Source: Zygnema cylindricum (lineage: Eukaryota; Streptophyta; Zygnematophyceae; Zygnematales; Zygnemataceae). Taken from it: a stretch of DNA of 15,000 bases. Under the pieces are notes generated by a model. That model made no database searches and was not told the DNA's origin. It saw only the letters and a list, made by a program, of their open reading frames with translations. The translations under genes and the position numbers were made by a program. This document shows, one piece after another, positions 1 through 7,558 of the stretch; the first letter of the stretch is position 1, and each line of letters begins with the position of its first letter. Location of the stretch: contig JBBHKE010001891.1 of the NCBI GenBank assembly GCA_037447655.1, positions 1-15,000 of the forward strand, given 5' to 3'.

Positions 1-656
1 TTTTTTTTTTATATGTGATGTTTCTTCTATTACAAGTGTGATATTCGGAATTTCACTTTATCTATTTTAATTATGATATTTTAATCATAATAGCTTTAAT
101 AATACTTAAAAAAAAAAAAATCAGTTCTTTTGTCTTCGACGTTAATATTGAGTTATAAATTTTTTAAGTGTGTCCTTTAACTACCTGATTTTTTTCTGAA
201 AATAAGAGGCTAACATTTTATGGAAAAATTCCTTCCTCTCCTTTTCCACTTTTCCAAAATAATAAAAGAAAAAGTCTTATACAGTTCAAAAGTTCTTAAC
301 TGTTTTTTACGTTCCTATTTTGTGTTCTACTTATTTTTTTAAAGTAATGTTTCAAGGTTAGGAATCTCCAATAAAGTCCAAACTTTTTTTTTTTTTGGCA
401 TTTTTTTCTTAATTTTTCCTTCAAATTATTTCTAGTTTCTGTGTAAAATGTCTCTCTTTGGTTAAATTATTTATATTTTCTCTTTTTTTCGGACTCTTAT
501 TGTAATTCCCATGACAACAAACCGTTACTCATGGCTAAACATTCTTTAGCCCATTTTTTTTCCTTCGTTTTTTGTTCCCAATTTGCATAATTGACATTGG
601 ATTTTCGTACGATTTCAACAGTTAACATGTCACTTACTGAACACTATATTACCTGG
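1..656. other. AT-rich non-coding DNA
   Basis: No convincing open frame, RNA gene or repeat array is visible. The stretch is dominated by T and A homopolymer runs, including the first ten bases, and short AT-rich words. It could be intergenic or part of a long intron of the gyrA gene whose last exons lie downstream. Confidence 0.5.
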
Positions 657-943
657 ATCCACTTTTAGTGCATACTGTATATTCATTTTAAGTGCACACT
701 ATATATCTACTTTTAGTGCACACTCTATATCCACTTTTAGTGCACACTCTATATCCACTTTTAGTGCAGACCCTATATCCATTTATAGTGCATACTGTAT
801 ATCCCTTTTAGTCACACTGTATATCCATTTTAACTGCATACTGAATATTTTCTTTTAGTGCACACTTTATATCCATTTTTTAGTGCATACTGTGTATCCA
901 CTTTTAGTGCACACTGTATACCCACTTTTAGTGCATAGTTTAT
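657..943. repeat. 24-bp tandem repeat array, about 12 copies
   Basis: About twelve head-to-tail copies of a 24-bp unit with core CTTTTAGTGCACACTNTAT are seen. Copies differ by scattered substitutions, and two differ in length (22 and 25 bp). The middle copies (near 705-755) are the most alike and the outer ones more diverged, as expected for a decaying minisatellite. Every unit carries the word TTAGTGCA or a one-base variant. There are no unique spacers, so it is not a CRISPR array. It lies upstream of the gyrA exons, in intergenic or intronic DNA. Confidence 0.9.
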
Positions 944-1289
944 TTCGTAATGAACTAATCATGCATGAATGCGATTGGCTAGTACATTTCCATTCAGTGA
1001 CTTTTGTCGTGATATTCATTTAATAACGCCCTCAATAATTATTTGATGTTCACTATTATGGGTAATTGCGTTTTTCTTTTTCTTGTAACAAATTAACGTT
1101 ATCCTGATGCATTTCCCTCCACCTTTGACATCTCGATAGTAATCTTTTTTTTCTTTTCTTTAAGGTGGTCAAGCTAAATGTTAGAAAATCTGATGGAAGG
1201 CGATTTGTTTTGTCACAATTTTTTCAAATGTTTTTTGTCATTTGTATTTGGTCTCATATTTTTGTCGCATTTTTTTGTCTTTATTGCAG
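944..1289 (+). other. Non-coding; probably the end of an intron upstream of the gyrA exon
   Basis: No gyrA-like peptide is visible here. The stretch ends in a T-rich tract and TTGCAG, a good 3' splice site, directly before the coding exon at 1290. A second polypyrimidine tract ending TTTAAG at about 1164 could be another acceptor with a tiny exon behind it, but its translation shows no family resemblance, so no exon is called. The upstream gyrA exons are presumably left of this point or outside the window. Confidence 0.4.
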
Positions 1290-1670
1290 AAGACAAAGAA
1301 GAAATGGTGGTAGGCAGTCACAGCGGTATTTTGAACCGATTTCGAGTGAGAGATATCCCCATTCAAGGACGTCCCGCAAGGTGTCTCTCTCTCCCCTTCT
1401 CCCTCTCCCTCACCCTCTCTGTTTTTTCTCCTGAATTTCTTTCATTCTTTTATGTTAATTGCTATCGTCGTTTTTTACACTCTTTCGTTCTTGTTTTTTT
1501 TTTAAATGTAATTATTAATATTATTATTATTATTTTTAAACAGGGGAGTGAGTGTGATGCGACTTCAAGACGGAGATCTAGTGAAGTCGGTGGCTTTGGT
1601 TCCAAGTTTGGGAATTTTAGACATCGGAGATCAAGCTCCTCTCCAACTCCCGGAATTGGCCATTGCTTAA
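1290..1670 (+). CDS. DNA gyrase subunit A, C-terminal end (two exons, 5' partial)
   Basis: Exons 1290-1380 and 1544-1670 join in phase 2 (AG|G, giving Arg) and end at TAA 1668-1670, leaving about 71 residues. The joined peptide reads from DKEEMVVGSHSGILNRFRV, through DIPIQGRPARGVSVMRLQDG, to DLVKSVALVP. This matches the order of elements in the last blade of the GyrA C-terminal beta-propeller: a V-x-S/T-x-x-G strand, R-V-x-E/D-I, then G-R-x-A/T-x-G-V and an L-x-D/E-G-D-x-V strand. GyrA breaks and rejoins DNA in the gyrase A2B2 complex, and this domain wraps DNA; in eukaryotes it normally works in the plastid. The catalytic N-terminal exons are not seen. The stop follows the blade closely, without the acidic tail of many bacterial GyrA proteins. 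The upstream intron would be phase 1. The end of the last exon falls in a 196-bp tandem duplication. Family assignment is strong; whether the gene is intact cannot be judged. Confidence 0.83.
1381..1543 (+). other. gyrA intron (163 bp, GT-AG, phase 2)
   Basis: The intron starts GTGTCT after CCCGCAAG and ends TTTTTAAACAG before GGGAGTGAG. Removing it restores the continuous GRPAR-GVSVMRL reading frame of the gyrase blade, which is the main support for both sites. The donor is weak (GTGTCT, not GTAAGT), and the first 50 bases are a CT microsatellite. The 3' half is T-rich with an ATT-repeat run ahead of the acceptor. Confidence 0.8.
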
Positions 1671-1763
1671 AAAGGAAAGAAACTATAAAATATAAGGGAA
1701 AGGAAACAAAGAGAGAAGGAGAGAAGTTGAGAAAGATAGAGGGAGAGGAAAGAGAGGGGAAGC
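1568..1763. repeat. 196-bp tandem duplication, copy 1 (contains the end of gyrA)
   Basis: From AGACGGAG within the last gyrA exon, through the stop codon and the purine-rich sequence after it, this unit is repeated immediately at 1764. Shared landmarks are GTGAAGTCGGTGGCTTTGG, GGGAATTTTAGACATC, GGAATTGGCC or GAATTGGCC, TTGCTTAAAA and GGAAAGAAACTAT. The tail is almost pure A and G. Confidence 0.88.
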
Positions 1764-1959
1764 AGACGGAGGTCGAGTGAAGTCGGTGGCTTTGGTTCCA
1801 AGTTCGGGAATTTTAGACATCAGAGATCCTCCCTCTCTAACTCTCAGAATTGGCCGTTGCTTAAAATGGAAAGAAACTATTAAGTATAAAGGGAAAGGAA
1901 AAGGGAAAGGAAGGGAAGACGGAAGGAGAGAAGTTGAGAGGGAGAGAGAGGGGAAAGAG
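1764..1959. repeat. 196-bp tandem duplication, copy 2 (decayed copy of the gyrA end)
   Basis: This copy directly abuts copy 1. It keeps the VKSVALVPS-x-GILDI coding stretch, but a small deletion after GAGATC changes the frame, so the copy-1 stop codon (GCTTAA) is not read in frame. It has neither the splice acceptor nor the start of the exon, so it is probably a non-functional duplicate inside the 3' UTR or just downstream. The right edge is approximate because both copies fade into purine-rich sequence. Confidence 0.82.
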
Positions 1960-2288
1960 AGGGGGAACAGAGGATTAAAAGAGAAATTAGAAAGAAAATA
2001 GAGCAAGAACTAGGGAATTATGTGAGAGGATAAGTAGACTAATTTTGGAGAAGAGTTGAAGGACTTATGCTTATTATTGTTGGTTTTTTAGTTGCACTTA
2101 TTTGAGAACTTGACTGTTGTGAAGACGGAGTTTTTATCTGGAAGTTGGAGACATTTCACTCATTTCCTTTTCATTTTTTTCTTGGATTGTGATAAAATTA
2201 CATTCACAACTCCTTTTGATTGGTTAATGTTTCTTCCTTTGCTCACTTTCTGGGGAATCTGTCCCCTAGTTGCTCTAAAAAAGGAAGA
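1960..2288. other. Non-coding, purine-rich then T-rich
   Basis: The purine-rich tail of the duplication continues to about 2010 and is followed by mixed T-rich sequence. No gene, RNA or clear poly(A) signal is visible. Confidence 0.4.
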
Positions 2289-2572
2289 CCTCTCCTTTCC
2301 CCACTCCCTCTCCCTCTCCCCGACCTGCTTGCTCTCTCTCTCTCTCTCCCTGTCTTTCCTCTCCGTCTCCCTTTCCCTCTCCCTCTCACCCTCTTCGTCT
2401 GCCGCACTATCTTTCTCCCCCTCTCGCTCTGCGTTTCCCTCTCTCTCTCCCTCTCCCTCTCTCTCTCACTCTCCCCCTCCCTCTCCCTCTCCCTCTCCCT
2501 CTCAATCCCTCTCCCTCTCTCTTTCCGTCCCCCTCCCTCTCTTTGACTCCCTCTCCCACTCCCTAGCCCTCT
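2289..2572. repeat. Polypyrimidine tract (CTCCCT / CTCTCC simple repeat)
   Basis: About 280 bases of C and T on the plus strand carry only a few interruptions, built from CT, CCCTCT and CTCCCT words. The open frames through it encode only Ser-Leu or Pro-Leu low-complexity peptides and are not genes. Such tracts can form triplex (H-) DNA. Confidence 0.9.
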
Positions 2573-2834
2573 TCATCGCCATATCTTGATACATCAAATT
2601 TTGAATCCTTTTTTTACATTTGTTCTATATACTACTATCTGTAAAAAAACAAGTGAAAACGAATTGAACCTTACTGTTTCCTCGTTCAAAAAAAAAAAAA
2701 AGTTTTATCAGTTGGGCATGTTCCCCTTTCCCCCTCCCAAACCTCAAACCTATCGTTCATCTTCTCGCATTTTTTTCAATTTAGTTACTTTATCTGTAAT
2801 GCTGCTGTGTATCGTTAAATAACCCTATCCATAG
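2573..2834. other. AT-rich spacer between two pyrimidine tracts
   Basis: The stretch contains an A run near 2690 and no supportable gene. Confidence 0.4.
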
Positions 2835-2895
2835 AATTTCGAAAATCGATTTTATCAGTTATCAAGCGGCAAAGGCGCCCGATATATCGTATGGC
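2835..2895 (+). repeat. Dispersed 61-bp repeat, isolated copy
   Basis: It aligns without gaps to 9109-9169 (about 57 of 61 identical) and to 9779-9839. In one frame it encodes FRKSILSVIKRQRRPIYRMA, against FPKSILSVIKRQRRSIYRMA in the 9.1-kb copy. Two of the four differences are synonymous. The similarity ends where the second pyrimidine tract begins, so this is the tip of a once longer copy or a truncated insertion. Confidence 0.85.
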
Positions 2896-3172
2896 CTCTG
2901 CCTCTTCCCCTCTGCCTTCCCCTCTGCCTTCCCCTCCCCTACCTCCTCTCCTCCCCCTCCCCCTCCCATTCCTCCTCCCCCTCCCCCTCCCCCTCCCCTC
3001 CCCCTTCCCCTCTCTCCCTCCCCTCTCTCGCCATCCCCACCTCCTTCCCACTCCCTCTCCCTCCCCCGCTCCCACTCCCGCTCCCTCTCGCTTTCGTGCT
3101 CACTCTCCCTCTCCTGCTCCCTCTCCTCCGGCCCTCTCCCTCTCTCTTTCCCTCTCTCCCTCTCCTTCTCAC
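2896..3172. repeat. Second polypyrimidine tract (CCCTCC / CTCCCT)
   Basis: About 275 bases of nearly pure C and T on the plus strand, richer in C than the first tract. Apparent ORFs on both strands (Pro-Ser-Leu or Arg-Gly-Glu repeats) are artefacts of the simple sequence. Confidence 0.9.
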
Positions 3173-4190
3173 CTTAACAATTTCGATTCCTCCAATATGT
3201 TTCCAACTGTCCCCTTATGGGTTATCCTTATCGTACTCTAATTATTCAAGCTCGTATTAAACCAAACCACAAAAATATTGCAAATGTTCGACATTCGTGC
3301 CGAAGTTCTGCCGGATACCCATGACTATGGTTTTTACATACAAAACATGAGAAAAAAGAAAAGAATATACTACCTAAGGAACAACAAAAAACAATATTAA
3401 TATATTTAGGATGTTAGAAAAAAAGTAGCCTACGTAAGAATTTCAGAAGCTAGCCATTGTCATTTTTTTATGTAAGAGGAAGAACTCCGTATCAAACAAA
3501 AATTTAGCTCCCTCTCCCTCGTCCTCTCCCTCTCTCTTTCCCTCTCTTCCAACTCACGTCGTTGAGTGCTAGAACACATGCACATAAGTTTCAACTATGC
3601 AAATATAATACAATATTTAGATTACATATTTTAGATATATATAGACATATATTAGGCATATATTAGATAATATATATACAATATTCAATATTTAGAATAC
3701 ATGCAAATAAGTTTCAACTATATCAAACACAAATTTAAGCCGTCGTTTGAAAAGATGCTTAAGCTTACTAAAAGGAAAAGGTGGCACTAAACGATATCAA
3801 AAAAAAAACAATGTGTTACAAAGAACTGTATTTTGGTGAGGGGACAGAAAATGAGAAATAAAGAAAAAAATTAGAAATGGGACACTCTCTTGCCAATGGG
3901 AATTAAAAGGCCATTAGACCAAATTATTTGTGGAAGGGAATAAGCGAATCTATGAAGACAGACAAACTTTCTTAACAAGGGAAGATAAAAGGACAAACAA
4001 ATAAATTCTTTGAACAAATAAAATGGACTTGCACATTCACAAGTTGGTTTTAAAACAGAAATATACAGCGGCAGATTTGACCACTGGAGCTTCCGGCTTT
4101 CACTATCACAGAAGACTTCTAGGTAACACTAAATATATACAAATTCATTATTCTGTACACTTCTACTCTCACTCTCTCCCTGTACATAAC
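3173..4190. other. AT-rich non-coding DNA with short internal repeats
   Basis: No gene is supported. There is a CT tract at about 3509-3550, an A/T palindromic patch at 3600-3690, and short duplicated words. ACATGCANATAAGTTTCAAC plus TAT occurs at 3576-3598 and 3699-3721, and TATCAAACAMAAATTTA occurs near 3490 and 3721. The order of the two words is reversed between the sites, so this is rearranged repeat debris, not a simple tandem duplication. Confidence 0.45.
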
Positions 4191-4228
4191 AAGCGATTGA
4201 ATTATCGCCGGTTCTAAGTCAATCGCTT
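4191..4228. repeat. Perfect 10-bp inverted repeat, 18-nt loop
   Basis: AAGCGATTGA at 4191-4200 is followed by TCAATCGCTT at 4219-4228, with T-rich sequence after. It could fold into a hairpin. No flanking gene gives it a role. Confidence 0.5.
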
Positions 4229-4314
4229 ATTTTAGCTTATGTTTCTGTAGGTTCCTATTTTCTAGTCCCTCTCTAGGGGAAACTATTGGATCTTGTAGCC
4301 AGCTTTCTGAAATC

Positions 4315-4640
4315 TGTCTTTCCTCTCTAACTTCCACTTCACCTCTCTCTCCTTAATCTCTACCCTGTCTTGTCTCTTACTTAAGTTATCCTCCGTCTTC
4401 GCCCCTCCCTTCATTTTTCCACCGTGCCCCCTTTCTCCACCTCTCCGCGATTTCTCCTTCGTCCCCCCTCCCCCCTCTCCTTGATTTTTCCTCAGCTCTC
4501 CTTTCCATCCTCCCCCCAGGGAGGGGGAGGAAGAAGAAGGGAGAGAGGAGGTGAAGGAGGAGTTGGGGGTGGAGGGAGGGGGAAGGCGCAACTTAGGAAG
4601 GAGGAGGAAGAGAAGTGGAACGGAGCAAAGAAAGGAGGTT
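4315..4640. repeat. Pyrimidine block switching to purine block, with a G/C palindrome at the junction
   Basis: The plus strand is C/T-rich from about 4315 to 4518, then switches within a few bases to A/G-rich until about 4640. At the switch (about 4508-4530) CCTCCCCCC and GGGAGGGGGAGG form an imperfect palindrome. The right part overlaps the 3' end of the minus-strand ORF at 4593. Confidence 0.75.
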
Positions 4641-5303
4641 TGCCATGGTATTCCTCTCTCCTCCCTCCACTATCCTTCGGGGTGTTAATGACACAACGAC
4701 ATCCTTGGTTTTCAACTCTTTGAAAGCACGAGGGTAGAAATAAAATTCTCCAGCATGTTCTTTTGAAGGACGATCAAATTTTCCATTTTCAAGCCCACTG
4801 TGAACACACATATCTATCATCGAATTTTCATTCGACGTATCTAGTATTGCCACTGACCCGTTGTAGTTGGAATTCAAATACTTGGCAATGATGCCGAAAA
4901 GATTCGCAAGTAATAAGTTAACAGATTTCGCTCCTTTTACAATGTATTTATTACTTTCTAAATGCTCGAAGAACATTTCAATAGCATCTTGTCTTAAAGG
5001 TGTTCGAGCCGCACCACAATTAGTCATATCTATGACCACATCCTCGCTATTTTTGGTTTGGATAAAAAAAACTTTGAAACAATGTGCGACAGATTTCACC
5101 TTGGAACAATGTATCACATTCTCCGGACGAAAAAACCTCGAAATGAAACGCAGGATACTGTCAACTTTATAAAAAGAATAAACACCGTCCTTAAAACCCA
5201 CCTTGTAAAAAACATAAACCCGCTTCCCTTTTTCGTCCAATCGAATAATTATAATGTTTCGGAACGCAATGCAGGTTAAAATGAGACCCCCACTAGCACC
5301 CAT
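4593..5303 (-). CDS. Unidentified 236-residue protein (or exon) with one N-terminal hydrophobic segment
   Basis: This is the longest non-repetitive open frame in the window and has ordinary protein composition. It starts ATG at 5303; an in-frame TGA lies 9 codons upstream, so the start is either this ATG or an exon boundary such as the GCTAG at codons 3-4. Residues about 3-20 (ASGGLILTCIAFRNIIIIRL) look like a membrane segment. They are followed by a charged beta-type stretch, LDEKGKRVYVFYKVGFKDG, then FRPENVIHCSKVK and DVVIDMTNCG, and a helical region around residues 100-150. From about residue 208 on (TPRRIVEGGERN to the end) the frame runs into the purine tract, so the true C-terminus may be a splice donor before it. 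One hydrophobic helix followed by beta-rich sequence loosely recalls small mitochondrial TMEM186/TMEM70-like proteins, but I do not recognise the family. The coding call is moderate and the function unknown. Confidence 0.55.
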   Translation of the reverse strand: MGASGGLILTCIAFRNIIIIRLDEKGKRVYVFYKVGFKDGVYSFYKVDSILRFISRFFRPENVIHCSKVKSVAHCFKVFFIQTKNSEDVVIDMTNCGAARTPLRQDAIEMFFEHLESNKYIVKGAKSVNLLLANLFGIIAKYLNSNYNGSVAILDTSNENSMIDMCVHSGLENGKFDRPSKEHAGEFYFYPRAFKELKTKDVVVSLTPRRIVEGGERNTMANLLSLLRSTSLPPPS

Positions 5304-5660
5304 AATCGGGATAACAGAAATCCAATTTCAAAAACATTGCTAAAACCGACAACATTTCCTCGAATTTCATTATTTAATGATGAAACACATCCAGTTCCCT
5401 TTTTTTATCTCCACGCAGGGAATGTTTTGACAATAATAAAACTCAAATGACAGAAAAAATTGCGGACAGTCGACAGCTGTCCGAAATTCAGTCGCACCCT
5501 CCTCAAAAAATTACAGAGTTTTCTACAAATCTGAAAGTAGTCGTAACTTTAAAATACGCATAAACTCAAAGAGATGGTGGCGACGATCATAAATACTGTC
5601 GCTTATTTTCTGTATTTGTAATTTCTCCCACGTACTTCTCTTTCCCCCCTCCTCCAACTC
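5304..5660. other. Non-coding; upstream flank of the 4593-5303 ORF
   Basis: It may contain the promoter or an upstream exon of the minus-strand ORF. A short alternative frame starting ATG at 5370 (minus strand) stops after 25 codons. A small palindrome (CGGACAG and CTGTCCG arms, 7-nt loop) lies at 5463-5483. Confidence 0.35.
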
Positions 5661-5752
5661 GAGAGGGGGAGAGAGAGTCAGAGGGAGAGGGAGAAGGAGA
5701 TGGAGAGCGAGATGGAGAGGGAGGTTGAGAGAGAGGGAGAGGGAGAGGGAGC
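5661..5752. repeat. Polypurine tract (GAGAGGGA)
   Basis: Nearly pure A/G on the plus strand in GAGAGG and GGGAGA words, with T interruptions. It is the reverse-strand counterpart of the pyrimidine tracts at 2.3-3.2 kb. Confidence 0.85.
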
Positions 5753-5808
5753 CTTTCCCTATATTGAAAGGGAGGCGATGAAAGGCCGAAAGTAGAAAAA
5801 ATAATAGT

Positions 5809-5848
5809 AGCGGGCGACCCGGTGCTTTGCCCTTTGGTAGCAAAGGGC
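5809..5848. repeat. Two GC-rich hairpins in tandem
   Basis: CGGG-CGA-CCCG (5811-5821) is followed by GCCCTTTG-GTAG-CAAAGGGC (5829-5848, 8-bp perfect stem). It is a GC island in AT-rich surroundings. Read on the minus strand it ends ...CGGGTCGCCCG then CTACT, somewhat like Helitron 3' ends (hairpin then CTRR), but the terminal tetranucleotide is not canonical. Confidence 0.4.
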
Positions 5849-6328
5849 CTTTCGTTTTTGTACAGTGGCGTGACGTCGAATTTGTCTGGCCGTTTATCAT
5901 ACCATTACAACCAAGCGAAATACAACAAATAGGATTGTACCACGTGTCTCTTTTCATTACATCGAAATTGAAACATGACAAAGCCAATCAAAACTCAAAT
6001 CACTCAACGGCTCAAGATCTTACACAAAAACAATCGACGATCAGTTATCGTTGTCACCAGAGACGAATGCGACCAGAATGCTTTTCCCTTTTAAAAAAAA
6101 GGGCATAGCAAAAAGTCAAACAGAAGCGGCCAAAAAATAGAAGGAAGGCCGATAGAATAAAACGACAACTGAATAGAAGTAGAAAAAGATAACGCTTGTC
6201 GTGAATATTTACATACGAAGGCAAAGATGAAAAGTCAGGAGTATTTAGTGAAGGTGTCACCGAGGGTGAAACGTAACACAGTTAATGAGGTCAATTAATT
6301 TTGACGGAATGAAGTCAACGGAATCGAG
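5849..6328. other. Non-coding; may include the leader of the retroelement
   Basis: Short frames on both strands lack family features. No TG...CA long terminal repeat could be delimited upstream of gag. Confidence 0.35.
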
Positions 6329-6456
6329 TGACGGAAGACGCGGACATTATATAACAAGAGAGTACGAGGAAACAAAAGGAAACGAACTGTGCAGAAAACG
6401 TGAGAACAGAAATAGGTTGTAGCAAAGTCGGTGAGTGGCCAAATGTACGGAGGGCA
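6329..6456 (+). repeat. Leader region of the gag element, recurring downstream
   Basis: Two parts recur in the same order and strand. GTGACGGAAGACGCG through TAACAAGAGAGTACGAGGAA (6329-6401) resembles 7402-7479. AGTGGCC plus AATGTACGGAGGGCA (6434-6456) resembles 8214-8236. TATATAAC (about 6348-6355) could be a promoter TATA of the element. The two distal pieces probably come from a second copy later split by about 730 bp of insertions. Confidence 0.6.
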
Positions 6457-6468
6457 TTCGGAACCTGA

Positions 6469-7148
6469 CTACCTTCAAGTAAACTGTACTTCAAGGAAAC
6501 TTACCAGATCAATTCAGACAGTAAATTGCAAGCCGACCCCTTTGAACTTGGTTCTAGAACAATCAATCTCAATGCCGAATTATTTAGTGAGTGGGCAGAA
6601 TTTATGAAAGATAGAGAAAAGAAAAAAGGAAAAAAGAAAGTAAAAGATGAAGAACCTAGTGATAGTGATTCAAAAGATTCTGATGATGATGACTTTAGTG
6701 ATGCTTCCATAGATGATGACCTCAGATCATCAAGAAAGCCTATTATGTTTAATGGAAGTAACTATGCCATTTGGAAACGATACATTAAAGGAACCTTTAC
6801 GATGAAGAAACTTTGGAAAATCACCATTGGAGAAAAAACAAAACCTAAGGATCAGAAGGAAAGAAAAAAATAGATGTTAAAGGATATGGCGGCCATAACT
6901 GGACTTATGCAAACGTGTCAGAGTTTGGTACACGATCAATTTCTTACTCATGACACGGCATATAAATGTTTGACGACATTACAAGACGTCTACGAAAAAG
7001 GAGTATCCTCAAAATCTAATTTCATGTTCAGTGAGTACATTCAATTTAAGATGAAACCAAATGAGTTAATAGATGACGCTGTAAAACGCTTTAATGTTTT
7101 AATTGAACAATTAAACAGTTTGGGAAAATTCCCAGTAGAGGATGAGAG
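6469..7148 (+). pseudogene. Ty1/copia-type retrotransposon gag remnant
   Basis: One frame stays open from 6469, except for TAG at 6871-6873, to the breakpoint near 7148. An acidic/lysine-rich stretch with SDSDSKDSDDDD (about 6658-6700) precedes FNGSNYAIWKRYIKGTF. That F-x-G-x-N-Y-x-x-W motif marks the start of the copia/UBN2-type Gag domain. After the stop, the same frame continues with AAITGLMQTCQSLVHDQF, DTAYKCLTTLQDVYEKG, KMKPNELIDDAVKRFNVLI and LNSLGKFPVEDE, in the order known for these proteins (Gag forms the particle packaging the element's RNA). No in-frame ATG lies upstream of 6604. The zinc knuckle, protease, integrase and reverse transcriptase are absent. Homology stops where a 237-bp repeat starts, so the element is truncated and dead. 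Confidence 0.85.
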
Positions 7149-7385
7149 GGACGACCTCCGACCGTGCAAAATTGTACTTTATTATGTAAAAAAGTACAAA
7201 TAATGATTTAATACAGGCCGTTATCATGTAACTGCGTTTTAACAAACCGCGTAGTGCAAACGTCATAGTGACGATAAACTGTACGTTTTGCCAAATTCTG
7301 TACGAATACCTTATTTACAGTAGAGGATATTTGCGTGCCAAATTAGAGTACTTAAATAAATTAGAGTAAACTTCATAGTTGAAAC
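7149..7385 (+). repeat. 237-bp dispersed repeat, copy 1 (fused to gag)
   Basis: It starts GGACGACCTCCGACCG and ends CTTCATAGTTGAAAC, and is identical to 7658-7894 except for two substitutions, with no gaps. It begins inside the gag frame, producing a spurious 18-codon extension of that frame. It contains a perfect 9-bp stem, TTGTACTTT (7172-7180) with AAAGTACAA (7191-7199). It corresponds to the 3' part of the 338-bp insertion at 7559-7896. Confidence 0.93.
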
Positions 7386-7558
7386 CATAGTTCAAAAGTA
7401 GGTGATGGAAGACGCGTTCAAGTACAATGAAGACGTAACAAGAGAGTACGAGGAAATAAAAGGTACGGAGAACGGTTCAAAAAACGTGTATTACACCGCG
7501 AATCGTAATTAGAGTAAATTACTCTAATTCGGTCGCTCGAAATTTTGACTCTATCACA

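Noticed and set aside
1178-1780. A 200-codon unspliced frame over the gyrA exons
   Set aside because: Its only family-like part is the 1290-1380 exon. The rest reads through intron and uses the wrong frame of the last exon; splicing gives the correct gyrase peptide.
1683-2001. Frames on both strands in the purine-rich duplication tails
   Set aside because: Low-complexity Lys-Glu-Arg or Ser-Phe-Pro peptides from the A/G-rich repeat; not genes.
2092-3241. Long open frames on both strands in the CT-rich region
   Set aside because: The translations are Ser-Leu, Pro-Leu or Arg-Gly-Glu simple repeats produced by the polypyrimidine tracts, without any domain-like sequence.
5523-5987. 154-codon minus-strand frame
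   Set aside because: It runs through GC hairpins and the purine tract, has no ATG at its start, and half is Ser-Leu low complexity.
6871-6873. Reassigned TAG codon
   Set aside because: A single stop in a truncated transposon copy is ordinary decay; the gyrA and other frames end at normal stops and give no support for recoding.
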